64,000 bases of DNA. Origin: Microbacterium sp. AK009 (GTDB lineage: Bacteria; Actinomycetota; Actinomycetes; Actinomycetales; Microbacteriaceae). Every line of letters starts with the position of its first letter. The first letter of the stretch is position 1. Where the stretch lies: assembly GCF_013410955.1 (NCBI RefSeq), contig NZ_JACCCG010000006.1, positions 124,001 through 188,000 on the forward strand. The letters run 5' to 3'. Position numbers and translations under genes: made by a program. Positions 17,907 to 25,158 of this stretch are shown here, piece by piece. The notes below the pieces were generated by a model. The model saw nothing but the letters and a program-made list of their open reading frames with translations. It ran no database searches and was not told the origin of the DNA.

Positions 17907-18896
17907 ATGATCAATCACCTCCGGCGACGCTCCGGCGTCGCTCTCGTCGCTGCGGGAGCGCTCGTCGCCCTGACGGCCTGCGCCACCGCAACCGCTGACA
18001 CCGAGACCGACGGCGCGTACCCGCTCACCATCGAGAACTGCGGCGCCGACTTGGAGATCGCGTCCGAACCCGCTTCGGTTCTGACGATCGGGACCTCGGC
18101 CATCGCCCTCCTGGACACTGCCGGCGCCTCGGACCGGATCACCGCCCGCAGCGGAGAATTCGGCGCCGACCTTCCCGAAGGTCTCGACAACCCGCCAACC
18201 GACGCGACCATCGTCGACCCCTCCGACCCCACCGCCGAGTCCATCATCGGAGCAGAACCCGACATCATCGTCGGCTACGGACTGTTCAATGCCGCCCCGG
18301 AAGACATCGCCGCAGCAGGCATCCCTGAGATCGTGATCGACGGAGAGTGCAGCCACGACGCCGCGCTCACAGAGAAGACCGACTTCGACGCGATCTTCGC
18401 CGACGTGAACCGGCTCGCCACCGTGTTCGGCACCGAGGCTGCCGCCGACGCCAACCTCGAGGAGCTTCGCGCAGAGCTCGACGAGCTGACCCCCGCCGCG
18501 TCCACGGAAACTGAGCGCGGGACCGCGGCCGTCGTCTACTACTTCTCCGAATCGTCCACGCTGTCCGCCCGCGGCGGGCAGGGCATCGCCGACGACGTCT
18601 TGGACCGCGCCGGCTTCGACAACGTCTACGGCGACGAGCCGTCCGTCTACCTCGAGGTGAACGTGGAGACGCTCCTCGACGCCAACCCCGACACCATCGT
18701 GCTCGCCTACGGCCTCTACGGAGAGAGCTTAGAGGACGCGAAGGCTCACCTGCTCTCCGAGCCCGGCGTCACCGATCTTGAAGCCGTCAAGGCCGACCGC
18801 ATCGTAGGAGTACTCGCGTCCGACCTCTCGCCCGACCCCGGAGCGCTCCGCGGACTCCGTGCCGTGCTCGAGGGTACCGGGCGCCTCTCGCAGTGA
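17907..18896 (+). CDS. Metallophore-binding lipoprotein
   Basis: 329-residue substrate-binding protein of the FecB/BtuF class. The signal peptide has lipobox LTAC with Cys25 as the lipidation site. Two Rossmann-like lobes are joined by a long helix: ASVLTIGTSAIALLDTAGASDRI and EPDIIVGYG mark lobe one, VYYFSESSTLSARG and NPDTIVLAYG mark lobe two. It carries the chelated metal or cofactor to the 16751-17848 permease. GAAAGAGAGAAACC precedes the ATG. It is acidic, unlike strongly basic haem binders. The ligand is unknown; the Zur-like site upstream suggests a zinc chelate. Confidence 0.87.
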   Translation: MINHLRRRSGVALVAAGALVALTACATATADTETDGAYPLTIENCGADLEIASEPASVLTIGTSAIALLDTAGASDRITARSGEFGADLPEGLDNPPTDATIVDPSDPTAESIIGAEPDIIVGYGLFNAAPEDIAAAGIPEIVIDGECSHDAALTEKTDFDAIFADVNRLATVFGTEAAADANLEELRAELDELTPAASTETERGTAAVVYYFSESSTLSARGGQGIADDVLDRAGFDNVYGDEPSVYLEVNVETLLDANPDTIVLAYGLYGESLEDAKAHLLSEPGVTDLEAVKADRIVGVLASDLSPDPGALRGLRAVLEGTGRLSQ

Positions 18897-19672
18897 TCGA
18901 CGTCGACGGCTTGGTCGTGCGCTACGGCCAAGCCGTCGCCGTCGACGATGTCAGTGTTGACCTCCCCACCGGCAGGACGGTCGGGTTGATCGGTCCGAAT
19001 GGCTCAGGGAAGTCGTCCATCGTGCGAGCCATCTTCGGAGCCATCGATCGGATGCGCGGAACGGTCGTCGTCGACGGCGATGCCCTCGACACGCTTTCCG
19101 CACGGGAACGCGCCGAACGGATCGCCGTCGTGGCCCAGGAAGAACGGACGGGTCTTCCCCTCACGGCGTGGGACTCAGTGATCCTTGGACGCTCCATCCG
19201 CATGTCCGGATGGAGCCGGTACCGGCCCGAAGACGAGGCCGCCGCCGAAGACGCGATGCAACGCGCTGGTGTCGCCCACCTCGCCCAGAGATCGGTCGAC
19301 ACGCTCTCCGGCGGTGAACGCCAACGCGTCCTGATCGCCCGCGCGATCACCCAAGGAGCAAGCCACCTGCTCCTCGACGAGCCGACGAACCATCTCGACA
19401 TCCGCTACCAGCACGAGATCCTCGCACTCGTGCGCAGCCTGCCGCTGACAACGCTCGTGGTGCTGCACGACTTGAACCTGGCGGCCAGGTACTGCGACGA
19501 GCTCGTCCTCCTCGACAAAGGCCGCATGGTCGCCATCGGCACACCCGACGAGATTCTGCGACCCAAGCTCATCGCGTCCACGTACGGCATCGGTGCCCGT
19601 CGCGCCGACACCGAAAACGTGCCCCAGCTCACGTTCTTCCCTCTCCCGGACACCGCCCGCACTGAGCAGTAG
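18893..19672 (+). CDS. FecE-type ABC ATPase
   Basis: 259-residue ATPase. Walker A is GPNGSGKSS (about residues 36-44), Q-loop AVVAQEE, signature LSGGERQR, Walker B HLLLDEPTNHLD and H-loop VVLHDLN, the normal set for FecE/BtuD-type import ATPases. The GTG start overlaps the stop of the binding-protein gene by four bases (GTGA), so translation is coupled. It powers import through the 16751-17848 permease. A strong hairpin follows at 19706. Confidence 0.9.
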   Translation: MIDVDGLVVRYGQAVAVDDVSVDLPTGRTVGLIGPNGSGKSSIVRAIFGAIDRMRGTVVVDGDALDTLSARERAERIAVVAQEERTGLPLTAWDSVILGRSIRMSGWSRYRPEDEAAAEDAMQRAGVAHLAQRSVDTLSGGERQRVLIARAITQGASHLLLDEPTNHLDIRYQHEILALVRSLPLTTLVVLHDLNLAARYCDELVLLDKGRMVAIGTPDEILRPKLIASTYGIGARRADTENVPQLTFFPLPDTARTEQ

Positions 19673-19705
19673 GAGATACGCACGAGGGCAGACTCGCGAG
19701 GGATG

Positions 19706-19738
19706 CGGAAGGGCCGGCGGATACCGCCAGCCCTTCCG
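19706..19738. terminator. Strong hairpin between converging operons
   Basis: CGGAAGGGC at 19706-19714 pairs with GCCCTTCCG at 19730-19738. A further GGCGG/CCGCC pair (19716-19720, 19724-19728) lies inside, with one mismatch and the 3-base loop ATA. It sits between the uptake operon and the His-rich gene reading toward it, so it can stop both. Confidence 0.8.
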
Positions 19739-19767
19739 TCTAAGTGCGAGATTGGCATCCCACAGGC

Positions 19768-20064
19768 TTAGTGCTCGTCGTAGTGCTCGCCGTGGGAAGC
19801 ATGCTTATGCCCGTCGTGCACGTAGTCGACGTGGTCGTCGTGCTGCACCGTCTCGTGTCCGCAGTCAGTGCCGTGAGTGTGCTCCGCAACCGTGTGCTCG
19901 GCGACGCTCTCGTGCTCGTCGTAGTGGTCGCCGTGGAGTGCGTGGTGGTGGGTGCCGTGCACGTAGTCGACGTGGTCATCATGCTGGACAGCCTCGTGTC
20001 CGCAGTCGGTGCCGTGCTCGTGCTCGGACCGGGTGTGCTCGGCGTGGATCTCAGTTGTGCTCAT
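19768..20064 (-). CDS. Histidine-rich metal-binding protein
   Basis: 98 residues, 26 of them His, and rich in Asp/Glu. It is made of two tandem units, each with TDCGHE, VQHDDHVDYVH, a His-rich patch and HYDEH. The paired Cys/His/Asp pattern suggests high-capacity binding of zinc or a similar metal in the cytoplasm; there is no signal peptide or membrane helix. A strong ribosome-binding site (AAAGGAG) precedes the ATG, and the gene overlaps the end of the metal-sensor gene upstream by 14 bases. A metal store, chaperone or delivery protein is inferred from composition and context. Confidence 0.8.
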   Translation of the reverse strand: MSTTEIHAEHTRSEHEHGTDCGHEAVQHDDHVDYVHGTHHHALHGDHYDEHESVAEHTVAEHTHGTDCGHETVQHDDHVDYVHDGHKHASHGEHYDEH

Positions 20065-20374
20065 CGGGGTCTCCTTTGTCGGGGGCGTCCTCTTCGAGGA
20101 CGTGGGTGATCGCGTCGTTGACGACGTGCGCGATGTGATAGTCCGCGAGCTGGTATACGGCTTCGCGTCCTGTGCGTGACACAGTCACGATTCCCGCCTG
20201 ACGCAACGTCCGGAGATGCTGCGACACGAGAGGTTGCGACATCTCGCTGCGCTTCACCAGCGCGCTCACCCCGGCGGGTTCCGCGGCCAGCAGACGCAGG
20301 AGATAAAGGCGCGACGGGGAGCCGAGGACCTTGAATAAAGCCGCTGTTGCCTCCAACCCCGCCTCACGTTCCAC
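20051..20374 (-). CDS. CzrA/SmtB-like zinc-sensing ArsR repressor
   Basis: About 107 residues. A winged helix (ATAALFKVLGSPSRLYLLRLL, then MSQPLVSQHLRTLRQAGIV) is followed by a last helix reading ADYHIAHVVNDAITHVLEE. This gives Asp, His (+2), His (+13) and Glu (+16), the spacing of the alpha-5 zinc site of CzrA/SmtB (Asp-His-His-His) with Glu as the fourth ligand. Zinc- or cobalt-responsive derepression is expected. The GTG at 20374 is chosen because the longer in-frame readings to 20419 or 20440 run into an AT-rich promoter-like segment and the Zur-like palindrome. It is the first gene of a unit with the His-rich protein. Confidence 0.82.
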   Translation of the reverse strand: MEREAGLEATAALFKVLGSPSRLYLLRLLAAEPAGVSALVKRSEMSQPLVSQHLRTLRQAGIVTVSRTGREAVYQLADYHIAHVVNDAITHVLEEDAPDKGDPDEHN

Positions 20375-20424
20375 GTCACCATCAAAACAGAACACATAAA
20401 TAGATCGCAATTTGTGCATGCAAT

Positions 20425-20439
20425 TGAGAATGATGATCA
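20425..20439. promoter_or_regulatory. Zur-box-like palindrome upstream of the zinc sensor
   Basis: TGAGAATGATGATCA, the 7-1-7 Zur-box form. It agrees with the site at 16721-16735 at most conserved positions (TGAkAAyGAT). It lies in the AT-rich region before the sensor/His-rich operon, so zinc starvation (Zur) and zinc excess (the sensor) might both act here. Confidence 0.6.
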
Positions 20440-20561
20440 TGAAGCCTCGTCGCTCCGGTCACTGGGCGCACTTCACCGATTAGTAGCACTAGGTCAGAAG
20501 CAAGCGTGGGTCGCGCGCCAGCTGCAGCCGAGGGTCGAGCAGGTGGGGTAGGACGGGGCCG

Positions 20562-20768
20562 TTGCCGGGCATCATGGTTCGGTCCCAGCGGCGGGCACCG
20601 CCCTTCTCTAGCTCTGGTCCCAGGCCTACCAGCGCGAACTTCAGCTACTCAGCCGAGAACCGAAACGTCGAGTTCGGCATCCTCGTCCGCGACAGCGCCC
20701 TCGCCACGTCCGTCGAGGCAATGATGACGAACAAGCACGGGTCGCTCTACGAGCTCATCAACGCCTGA
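20562..20768 (+). pseudogene. Fragment of a PLD-family (phospholipase D-like) nuclease
   Basis: The last about 46 codons (TSANFSYSAENRNVEFGILV to the stop at 20766-20768) match the end of a PLD-like domain: TSANF, then AxxRNxEfGiLv, as in PLD nucleases including the DrmC type. The catalytic HxK half and everything before it are missing; upstream codons (RSQRRAPPFSSSGPRP) are unrelated. It is therefore a truncated remnant lying between the metal genes and repeat copy B, consistent with past recombination. Confidence 0.6.
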
Positions 20769-20824
20769 TCAGCACCCGTCACGTCGTTGCGAGGTAATCG
20801 CTCGTCGGCGGCCGTGCCGCCGAG

Positions 20825-20888
20825 ATGTCCAGGTGGACACACCGTGCCCATTTCATCTGCGAAACGGACAACTTCTAAAAAAACCTAC
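20825..20888 (+). repeat. 64-bp interspersed repeat, copy B
   Basis: Same family as 10337-10400 and 25085-25148; by hand count 51 of 64 bases match copy C. It begins with the near-palindrome TGTCCAGGTGGACA and ends AACCTAC. It is followed at 20912-20924 by AGATGTCCACGAT, which also occurs at 11716-11728. The 20769-21063 interval contains no gene apart from this repeat. Confidence 0.75.
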
Positions 20889-21063
20889 AATCCGCTTTAG
20901 GAACCGCTCGGAGATGTCCACGATGATGCTGCATTTCCGGGCGTGGCAAGGATGAGGTGTCTGGGACGGGCGCTCAGCGACGAAGGCCTAGTTGTCCATG
21001 GGAGCAGCCATTGCGACCGTGAGAAACCAGGAGCCGGGTGGTAACGATCGGCTCGACGATCTG

Positions 21064-21582
21064 CTATCTCTTCGCGATTCGCACCGCGGCGTCGAGGATC
21101 GCGGACGTGGTGTGTTTGTCGAGGTTGACGATCTGGTCGACCTCTGCGACGACGTTCAGGGCTTGCATCAGTTGGTGGGTGCCATCGGGGGTGATGCGGA
21201 GAGCACTGGATCGTCCGCGGGAGAGTGGACCAGCGGGTTCAATGAGACCTCTTTCTAAGAGCTGATGGACGGTTGTATGCATGCTCTGGTTGGTAATCCC
21301 GATGCGTTGAGCAAGTTCGGCCATCGACATGCCGGGCCGGCCGCGTACGTGTCCGAGAACCGACAGATGCCGGACGCTCATTCCGCTCTCCCCAAGACGT
21401 TCATCGAGCAGCTTTCGCACCAGGGTGCCGATGCCTACCAACGCCAGCGCGCCCGTCATGGCTTGAGGAGTGGCGTTGAGCAGGGCCTCTTCGACCTGTG
21501 CTTGAGACGCGCCGCTGACCGCCCCGGCTGTGTGCGCTCGGCTTACCGAATCGGCCGTCATCGGATCTCTCACGCTCCTCAT
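21064..21582 (-). CDS. MarR-family transcriptional regulator
   Basis: 172 residues. The winged-helix core is LSVLGHVRGRPGMSMAELAQ, GITNQSMHTTVHQLLERGLI, then the wing and LRITPDGTHQL, typical of MarR. An N-terminal extension of about 45 residues is longer than usual. An alternative start at 21561 (MTADSV) is preceded by GAGAG. It is divergent from the DJ-1/PfpI gene, with an inverted repeat (21611-21629) between them that is probably its operator. Confidence 0.88.
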   Translation of the reverse strand: MRSVRDPMTADSVSRAHTAGAVSGASQAQVEEALLNATPQAMTGALALVGIGTLVRKLLDERLGESGMSVRHLSVLGHVRGRPGMSMAELAQRIGITNQSMHTTVHQLLERGLIEPAGPLSRGRSSALRITPDGTHQLMQALNVVAEVDQIVNLDKHTTSAILDAAVRIAKR

Positions 21583-21610
21583 CCCTTCACGCCACAGCCT
21601 ACTCGAATTG

Positions 21611-21629
21611 GTGCAATAATCAGTTGCAC
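21611..21629. promoter_or_regulatory. Inverted repeat in the marR/DJ-1 intergenic region
   Basis: GTGCAA (21611-21616) and TTGCAC (21624-21629) form a perfect inverted repeat with a 7-base centre (TAATCAG). The size and AT-rich centre suit a MarR dimer. It sits 19 bases before the DJ-1 family start. Confidence 0.65.
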
Positions 21630-21647
21630 TGATTTTAGGGAGTGGTC

Positions 21648-22322
21648 ATGAAACGCCCGGAGCTTGTCGTCGTTGTCTATCTGCCGCCCGCGTTTTCAGC
21701 ATTCGAGGCTGTTGCGCCGTACGAGGTGTTGAGCCTGGTCCCGGACTCGGAGATCGTGTTTGCGTCGCGGACGGGGGGTCTGGTCAGTTCAGACACGGGG
21801 ATGGTGCGTTTGGACAGTGTTCCGCTGTCGGATGTCACCGGTGCGGACGTGCTGTATGTGCCCGGCGGCGCGATCCTGATCGATACCGGGCACCCGGAGT
21901 TGCTCGAGGAGTTCCGACGCTTGGACCGGGGAAGCGAGTACACCTCGTGGGCGTGCGTGGGCGGGTGGCTCCCCGGGGCCGCAGGACTCTTGAGCGGCAT
22001 CCGGGTTGCCGACGACAACGGGGTGCCGATGCCGGCCTTCGGGCAAGTCAAGGTGCCCGGTCGGGTGGTTGTGGATGGGAAGTACGTATCGGCCGGAAAC
22101 ACAGCATCCACGATCGACCTCGCCCTACTGCTGGCCTCGAAGTACGTCGAAGCGGAGGATGCGCGCGCGATTCAGGTAGGGATGGAGTACGACCTGGACC
22201 TCTTCCGGCCCCCGTTCGCGCCGCGACCCACGCAAGCGGTTACCCCCGCGGAGCGAGACAGGTTCCTAAGCCTGGTGATGCGCGGCAGTCGCGGCAAGAT
22301 CGTTGAATCCCTCACGTCCTGA
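21648..22322 (+). CDS. DJ-1/PfpI-family protein
   Basis: 224 residues. A glutamine-amidotransferase-like fold has VYLPPAFSAFEAVAPYEVLS at the start, YVPGG (about residue 70) and the nucleophile elbow YTSWACVGGWLPGAAG (Cys about residue 104). Members act as proteases, chaperones, deglycases or regulators' sensor domains. This one lacks the AraC DNA-binding domain often fused in related proteins. TAGGGAG precedes the ATG at 21648. It heads a four-gene unit with membrane and ABC-transport genes, probably under the divergent MarR protein. Confidence 0.85.
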   Translation: MKRPELVVVVYLPPAFSAFEAVAPYEVLSLVPDSEIVFASRTGGLVSSDTGMVRLDSVPLSDVTGADVLYVPGGAILIDTGHPELLEEFRRLDRGSEYTSWACVGGWLPGAAGLLSGIRVADDNGVPMPAFGQVKVPGRVVVDGKYVSAGNTASTIDLALLLASKYVEAEDARAIQVGMEYDLDLFRPPFAPRPTQAVTPAERDRFLSLVMRGSRGKIVESLTS

Positions 22323-22332
22323 GGGAGTCGTC

Positions 22333-22806
22333 ATGGAAAAGGTGATGCTCAGCCTTCATGTGCTGACCGCTATCGTCACGGTGGGTCCGGTGACGGTCGC
22401 TGCGTGGCTGTTCGTATGGATGGGTCGGCCCACACCGGTAGTAGGTGACATTCAGACTTCGGTGCCGCCGCGTGGCGGCACGATGAACGGCGGGGTAACG
22501 CTGATGTTCCTGCACCGCGTGAACACGATAGGGGCGGTGGTTGCCTTGTCGGTGCCAGTGTTCGGATTCGCCACCGCGGTACAGCTCGGGCTGCTCACCG
22601 ACGCCTGGCTGCTCATTGCCATCGCCCTCACTGCCGCCGCCGCGGCGGTGTTTGTGTGGGGTGTCGTGGGGGGTCAGCGCCGCGCACTCGCGGCGCAATC
22701 AGCGCCGTGGCTCCAGCGCAGCACCGTGGTATTCACCCTGTTGTGGATGGTCGTTGTCACTTTGATGATCTTCCGGCCCGGCTCCACGACCGGAGTCGCG
22801 GGATGA
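22333..22806 (+). CDS. Four-helix membrane protein of unknown function
   Basis: 157 residues with four hydrophobic segments: an N-terminal HVLTAIVTVGPVTVAAWLFV helix, AVVALSVPVFGFATAV, LLIAIALTAAAAAVFVWGVV and STVVFTLLWMVVVTLMIF. The general look is that of small integral proteins such as DUF2269, but the match is not secure. A GAGGGAG ribosome-binding site precedes the ATG. The end overlaps the next gene by four bases (ATGA), so it is probably a component or accessory of the ABC exporter encoded downstream. Confidence 0.75.
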   Translation: MEKVMLSLHVLTAIVTVGPVTVAAWLFVWMGRPTPVVGDIQTSVPPRGGTMNGGVTLMFLHRVNTIGAVVALSVPVFGFATAVQLGLLTDAWLLIAIALTAAAAAVFVWGVVGGQRRALAAQSAPWLQRSTVVFTLLWMVVVTLMIFRPGSTTGVAG

Positions 22807-24023
22807 CCCTGCGACGGTGGCTCGTGCTGGCTGCCGGAGTGGAGGTCGCCAGCCTCGCTATCCTTCTGATCAACCGCGCGACGGTGCATCTGGACATGAT
22901 CACCTCGAGCATGGGCCCGATCCACGGGTTCGCGTATCTGGCGACGATCGCTCTGGCGGCGCTGTCACCGATTCCGCGGCGGGCGAAAGCGGTCGCGTGG
23001 CTTCCGGTGATCGGCGGTCTCGTCGCCGTCCGGCTCACCCACCCCAGACGGGCAGAACAGCCACCCGCACCGGGGGCCGCGGAGCCGGACCACCTTCCAC
23101 CCGCCGACCAGGAGGGTCATGCAATCGCTGTCCAAGGCCTCACCAAGCAGTACCGTTCGGGCACCACGATAGGCCCGGTCCATTTCACCGTCCCTCGCGG
23201 TCAGATCACCGGGCTGATCGGCCCGAACGGCGCGGGAAAGACGACGGTGCTGCGAATGCTGGTCAGGCTTGTCGCGCCCACGGGCGGGACGGTGACGTTG
23301 GACGTCGGCGGGAACGAGGATCGGGCAGCGTTGGGGCGCGTTGGGGCGCTGATCGAGTCCCCGGCGCTGGTTCATGGGCTCACCGGTCGCCGCAACATGG
23401 AAGCCGTCGCGGCCCTTGCCGGATGGGATGCGGCACAGATCGAGTCCACGCTCGATCGAGTCGGGCTCCTCGACGCCGCCGATCAGAGGGTTTCCCAGTA
23501 CTCCCTGGGGATGCGGCAGCGCCTGGCGTTGGCCATCACGCTTCTGCACGATCCGGCCGTCGTGATCTTGGACGAGCCAGCGAACGGGCTGGACCCGCAC
23601 GGAATCGCCGACCTTCGCCGGTTCCTCCGCCACCTCGCCGACGAGGGCGTCACCGTCCTCCTATCCAGCCACCTGCTCACCGAGATCGAGCAGGTGTGCG
23701 ACCACGTCGTGCTGATGGATGCGGGCCACATCACCTACTCCGGTCCGACAACCGGACTCTTGGCGGACCTCGCAACCATAGACATCGAACCGTTGCACGC
23801 GCATCAGCTGCGCCAGCTTGCAGAGCTCGCCGGAGACTCGGCTGAGGTTGGGGCTGGGGTGGTGCTCGTGCGTGGAGATCGCGTGCTTGCCGCATCTCTG
23901 CTCGAGAAGTCCGTGCGCGCCGGTATCTCGGTGGCCCAGATGCGCATCACGGCACCGACGCTGGAAGTGGCGTTCCTGCGGATGACCGGCACATCCCGAC
24001 CCGAACCGGGGAGTGCCCGATGA
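22803..24023 (+). CDS. DUF3817-like membrane domain fused to an ABC ATPase
   Basis: 406 residues. The first about 85 form two to three membrane helices with SSMGPIHGFAYLATIALAAL, resembling DUF3817 proteins (GplHG motif). After a Pro-rich linker, an ABC-2-type ATPase follows: Walker A GPNGAGKTT, Q-loop region LIESPALVHGLTG, signature YSLGMRQR, Walker B VVILDEPANGLDP and H-loop LLSSHLL. A C-terminal regulatory domain follows. The ATG at 22803 overlaps the upstream stop, and the normal ATPase start would be about 105 codons later, so the fusion is real in sequence. It pairs with the permease at 24020. Confidence 0.85.
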   Translation: MTLRRWLVLAAGVEVASLAILLINRATVHLDMITSSMGPIHGFAYLATIALAALSPIPRRAKAVAWLPVIGGLVAVRLTHPRRAEQPPAPGAAEPDHLPPADQEGHAIAVQGLTKQYRSGTTIGPVHFTVPRGQITGLIGPNGAGKTTVLRMLVRLVAPTGGTVTLDVGGNEDRAALGRVGALIESPALVHGLTGRRNMEAVAALAGWDAAQIESTLDRVGLLDAADQRVSQYSLGMRQRLALAITLLHDPAVVILDEPANGLDPHGIADLRRFLRHLADEGVTVLLSSHLLTEIEQVCDHVVLMDAGHITYSGPTTGLLADLATIDIEPLHAHQLRQLAELAGDSAEVGAGVVLVRGDRVLAASLLEKSVRAGISVAQMRITAPTLEVAFLRMTGTSRPEPGSAR

Positions 24024-24805
24024 TCGCATCCGCGCGCTACACCTGGATACTCCTACGTCGACCCGCACTGCTGTGGTCGGGAATCGGCGCCGTTGCCGCG
24101 TTCGGCATCGCGGTCACCGTCGCCACCTTCTTCACCGCCAGTCGCCCCGGCGGTTCCCGCCTCGGCCCCATCCCCCTCACCATCGAGACCATGGGCGCGG
24201 TCGGCGTCCCCGCCGACTTGGTCGGTCGGATCCTCATGATCACCGGCGCGGTCACCCTCGCTGTCGCCGCGGCGCACGTCGGTGGCGTCTTCAGCACCGG
24301 ACTCGTGCGCACCATCTTCGTGCGGCAGCCGCACCGCACCACATGGCTCCTCGGCACCTGGCTAACCCTCTGTGGGCTCACTGTCGCGCTGACCCTCATC
24401 GGCAGTATCACCGTCCTCGCCACCGCCACCGCTCTGGCCTCCGCGTACGGGGTCGACACCGCAGCCTGGTTCACTCCCGAAGGTCTCAGCCTCGCCGCGA
24501 TCCGTACGCTGGGAGTCGCTGCGGCACTGATCGGCTTCACCACCGCAGGAATGCTCTTGGCCGTCCTCACCCGATCAGCCATCGTGGCAATCGGGATCGG
24601 GCTCGGCTACGGCCTGTTCGAAGGCCTGCTCTCCGCGACCCTCGGTGACGCCGGCCGATTCCTCCCCGCCCAAACCCTCGCTGTCGTCTCCCGCGGCACC
24701 GCCGACCCATGGTTCTTCTTCGCCACGTTGATCGCCGCCGCGCTGATCGGCGCATGCCTGACGGTCGCGGCAGTCACCCTCCATCGGCGTGACATCACGC
24801 AATAA
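24020..24805 (+). CDS. ABC-2-type permease
   Basis: 261 residues with about six hydrophobic helices, the first directly after a short cytoplasmic start (TWILLRRPALLWSGIGAVAA). It has no ATPase motifs. It overlaps the ATPase gene by four bases (ATGA) and ends the operon. Together they form an ABC-2-type exporter, often used for peptides, drugs or lipids. Substrate unknown. Confidence 0.85.
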   Translation: MIASARYTWILLRRPALLWSGIGAVAAFGIAVTVATFFTASRPGGSRLGPIPLTIETMGAVGVPADLVGRILMITGAVTLAVAAAHVGGVFSTGLVRTIFVRQPHRTTWLLGTWLTLCGLTVALTLIGSITVLATATALASAYGVDTAAWFTPEGLSLAAIRTLGVAAALIGFTTAGMLLAVLTRSAIVAIGIGLGYGLFEGLLSATLGDAGRFLPAQTLAVVSRGTADPWFFFATLIAAALIGACLTVAAVTLHRRDITQ

Positions 24806-24869
24806 GGGGATACCGCATGCTGGTGGTGGGTCAGCGAAGACCAGCTGATCCTGTGGTCGGTGACCCGGA

Positions 24870-25100
24870 TCAGGAGAGCCAGAACGGAACACTCAACACG
24901 GCGGCGCCCAGCAGTATCCAGATCACCGCTACAGGGATCGAACGCTTACCGTGCCACTGAACCCGGTCGCACGCGATCAAGCCCACGGCAAGAATAATGA
25001 GGCAGGGCAGACAGTAGATCACAGCGTACCCGGCGAGCACAGCGAGGCCGATGCCAACCTCCGCTTCGGTGGCGACCAGCTGAAATGTCCATATGGACAC
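24870..25100 (-). CDS. Small two-helix membrane protein starting inside repeat C
   Basis: 76 residues. The helices are VGIGLAVLAGYAVIYCLPCLIILAVGLI and IPVAVIWILLGAAVLSVPFWL, with a short basic loop (HGKRS). The only suitable start is a GTG at 25100 inside the palindromic part of repeat copy C. The gene may therefore have lost its original 5' end when the repeat-bearing element arrived. It resembles no family I can name. It could be a remnant or a functional small protein. Confidence 0.5.
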   Translation of the reverse strand: MSIWTFQLVATEAEVGIGLAVLAGYAVIYCLPCLIILAVGLIACDRVQWHGKRSIPVAVIWILLGAAVLSVPFWLS

Positions 25101-25148
25101 ACCGTGGACATCTCACCTGCGAAATGGACAACTCCGAGCGGAACCTAC
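25085..25148 (+). repeat. 64-bp interspersed repeat, copy C (right island edge)
   Basis: It begins with the perfect 14-bp palindrome TGTCCATATGGACA (25086-25099). Two more TGGACA half-sites follow at 25105 and 25125, and it ends GAACCTAC. It lies 10 nt beyond the stop codon of dnaB. Together with copy A it brackets about 14.8 kb of accessory genes. Confidence 0.75.
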
Positions 25149-25158
25149 AACACGGTCG

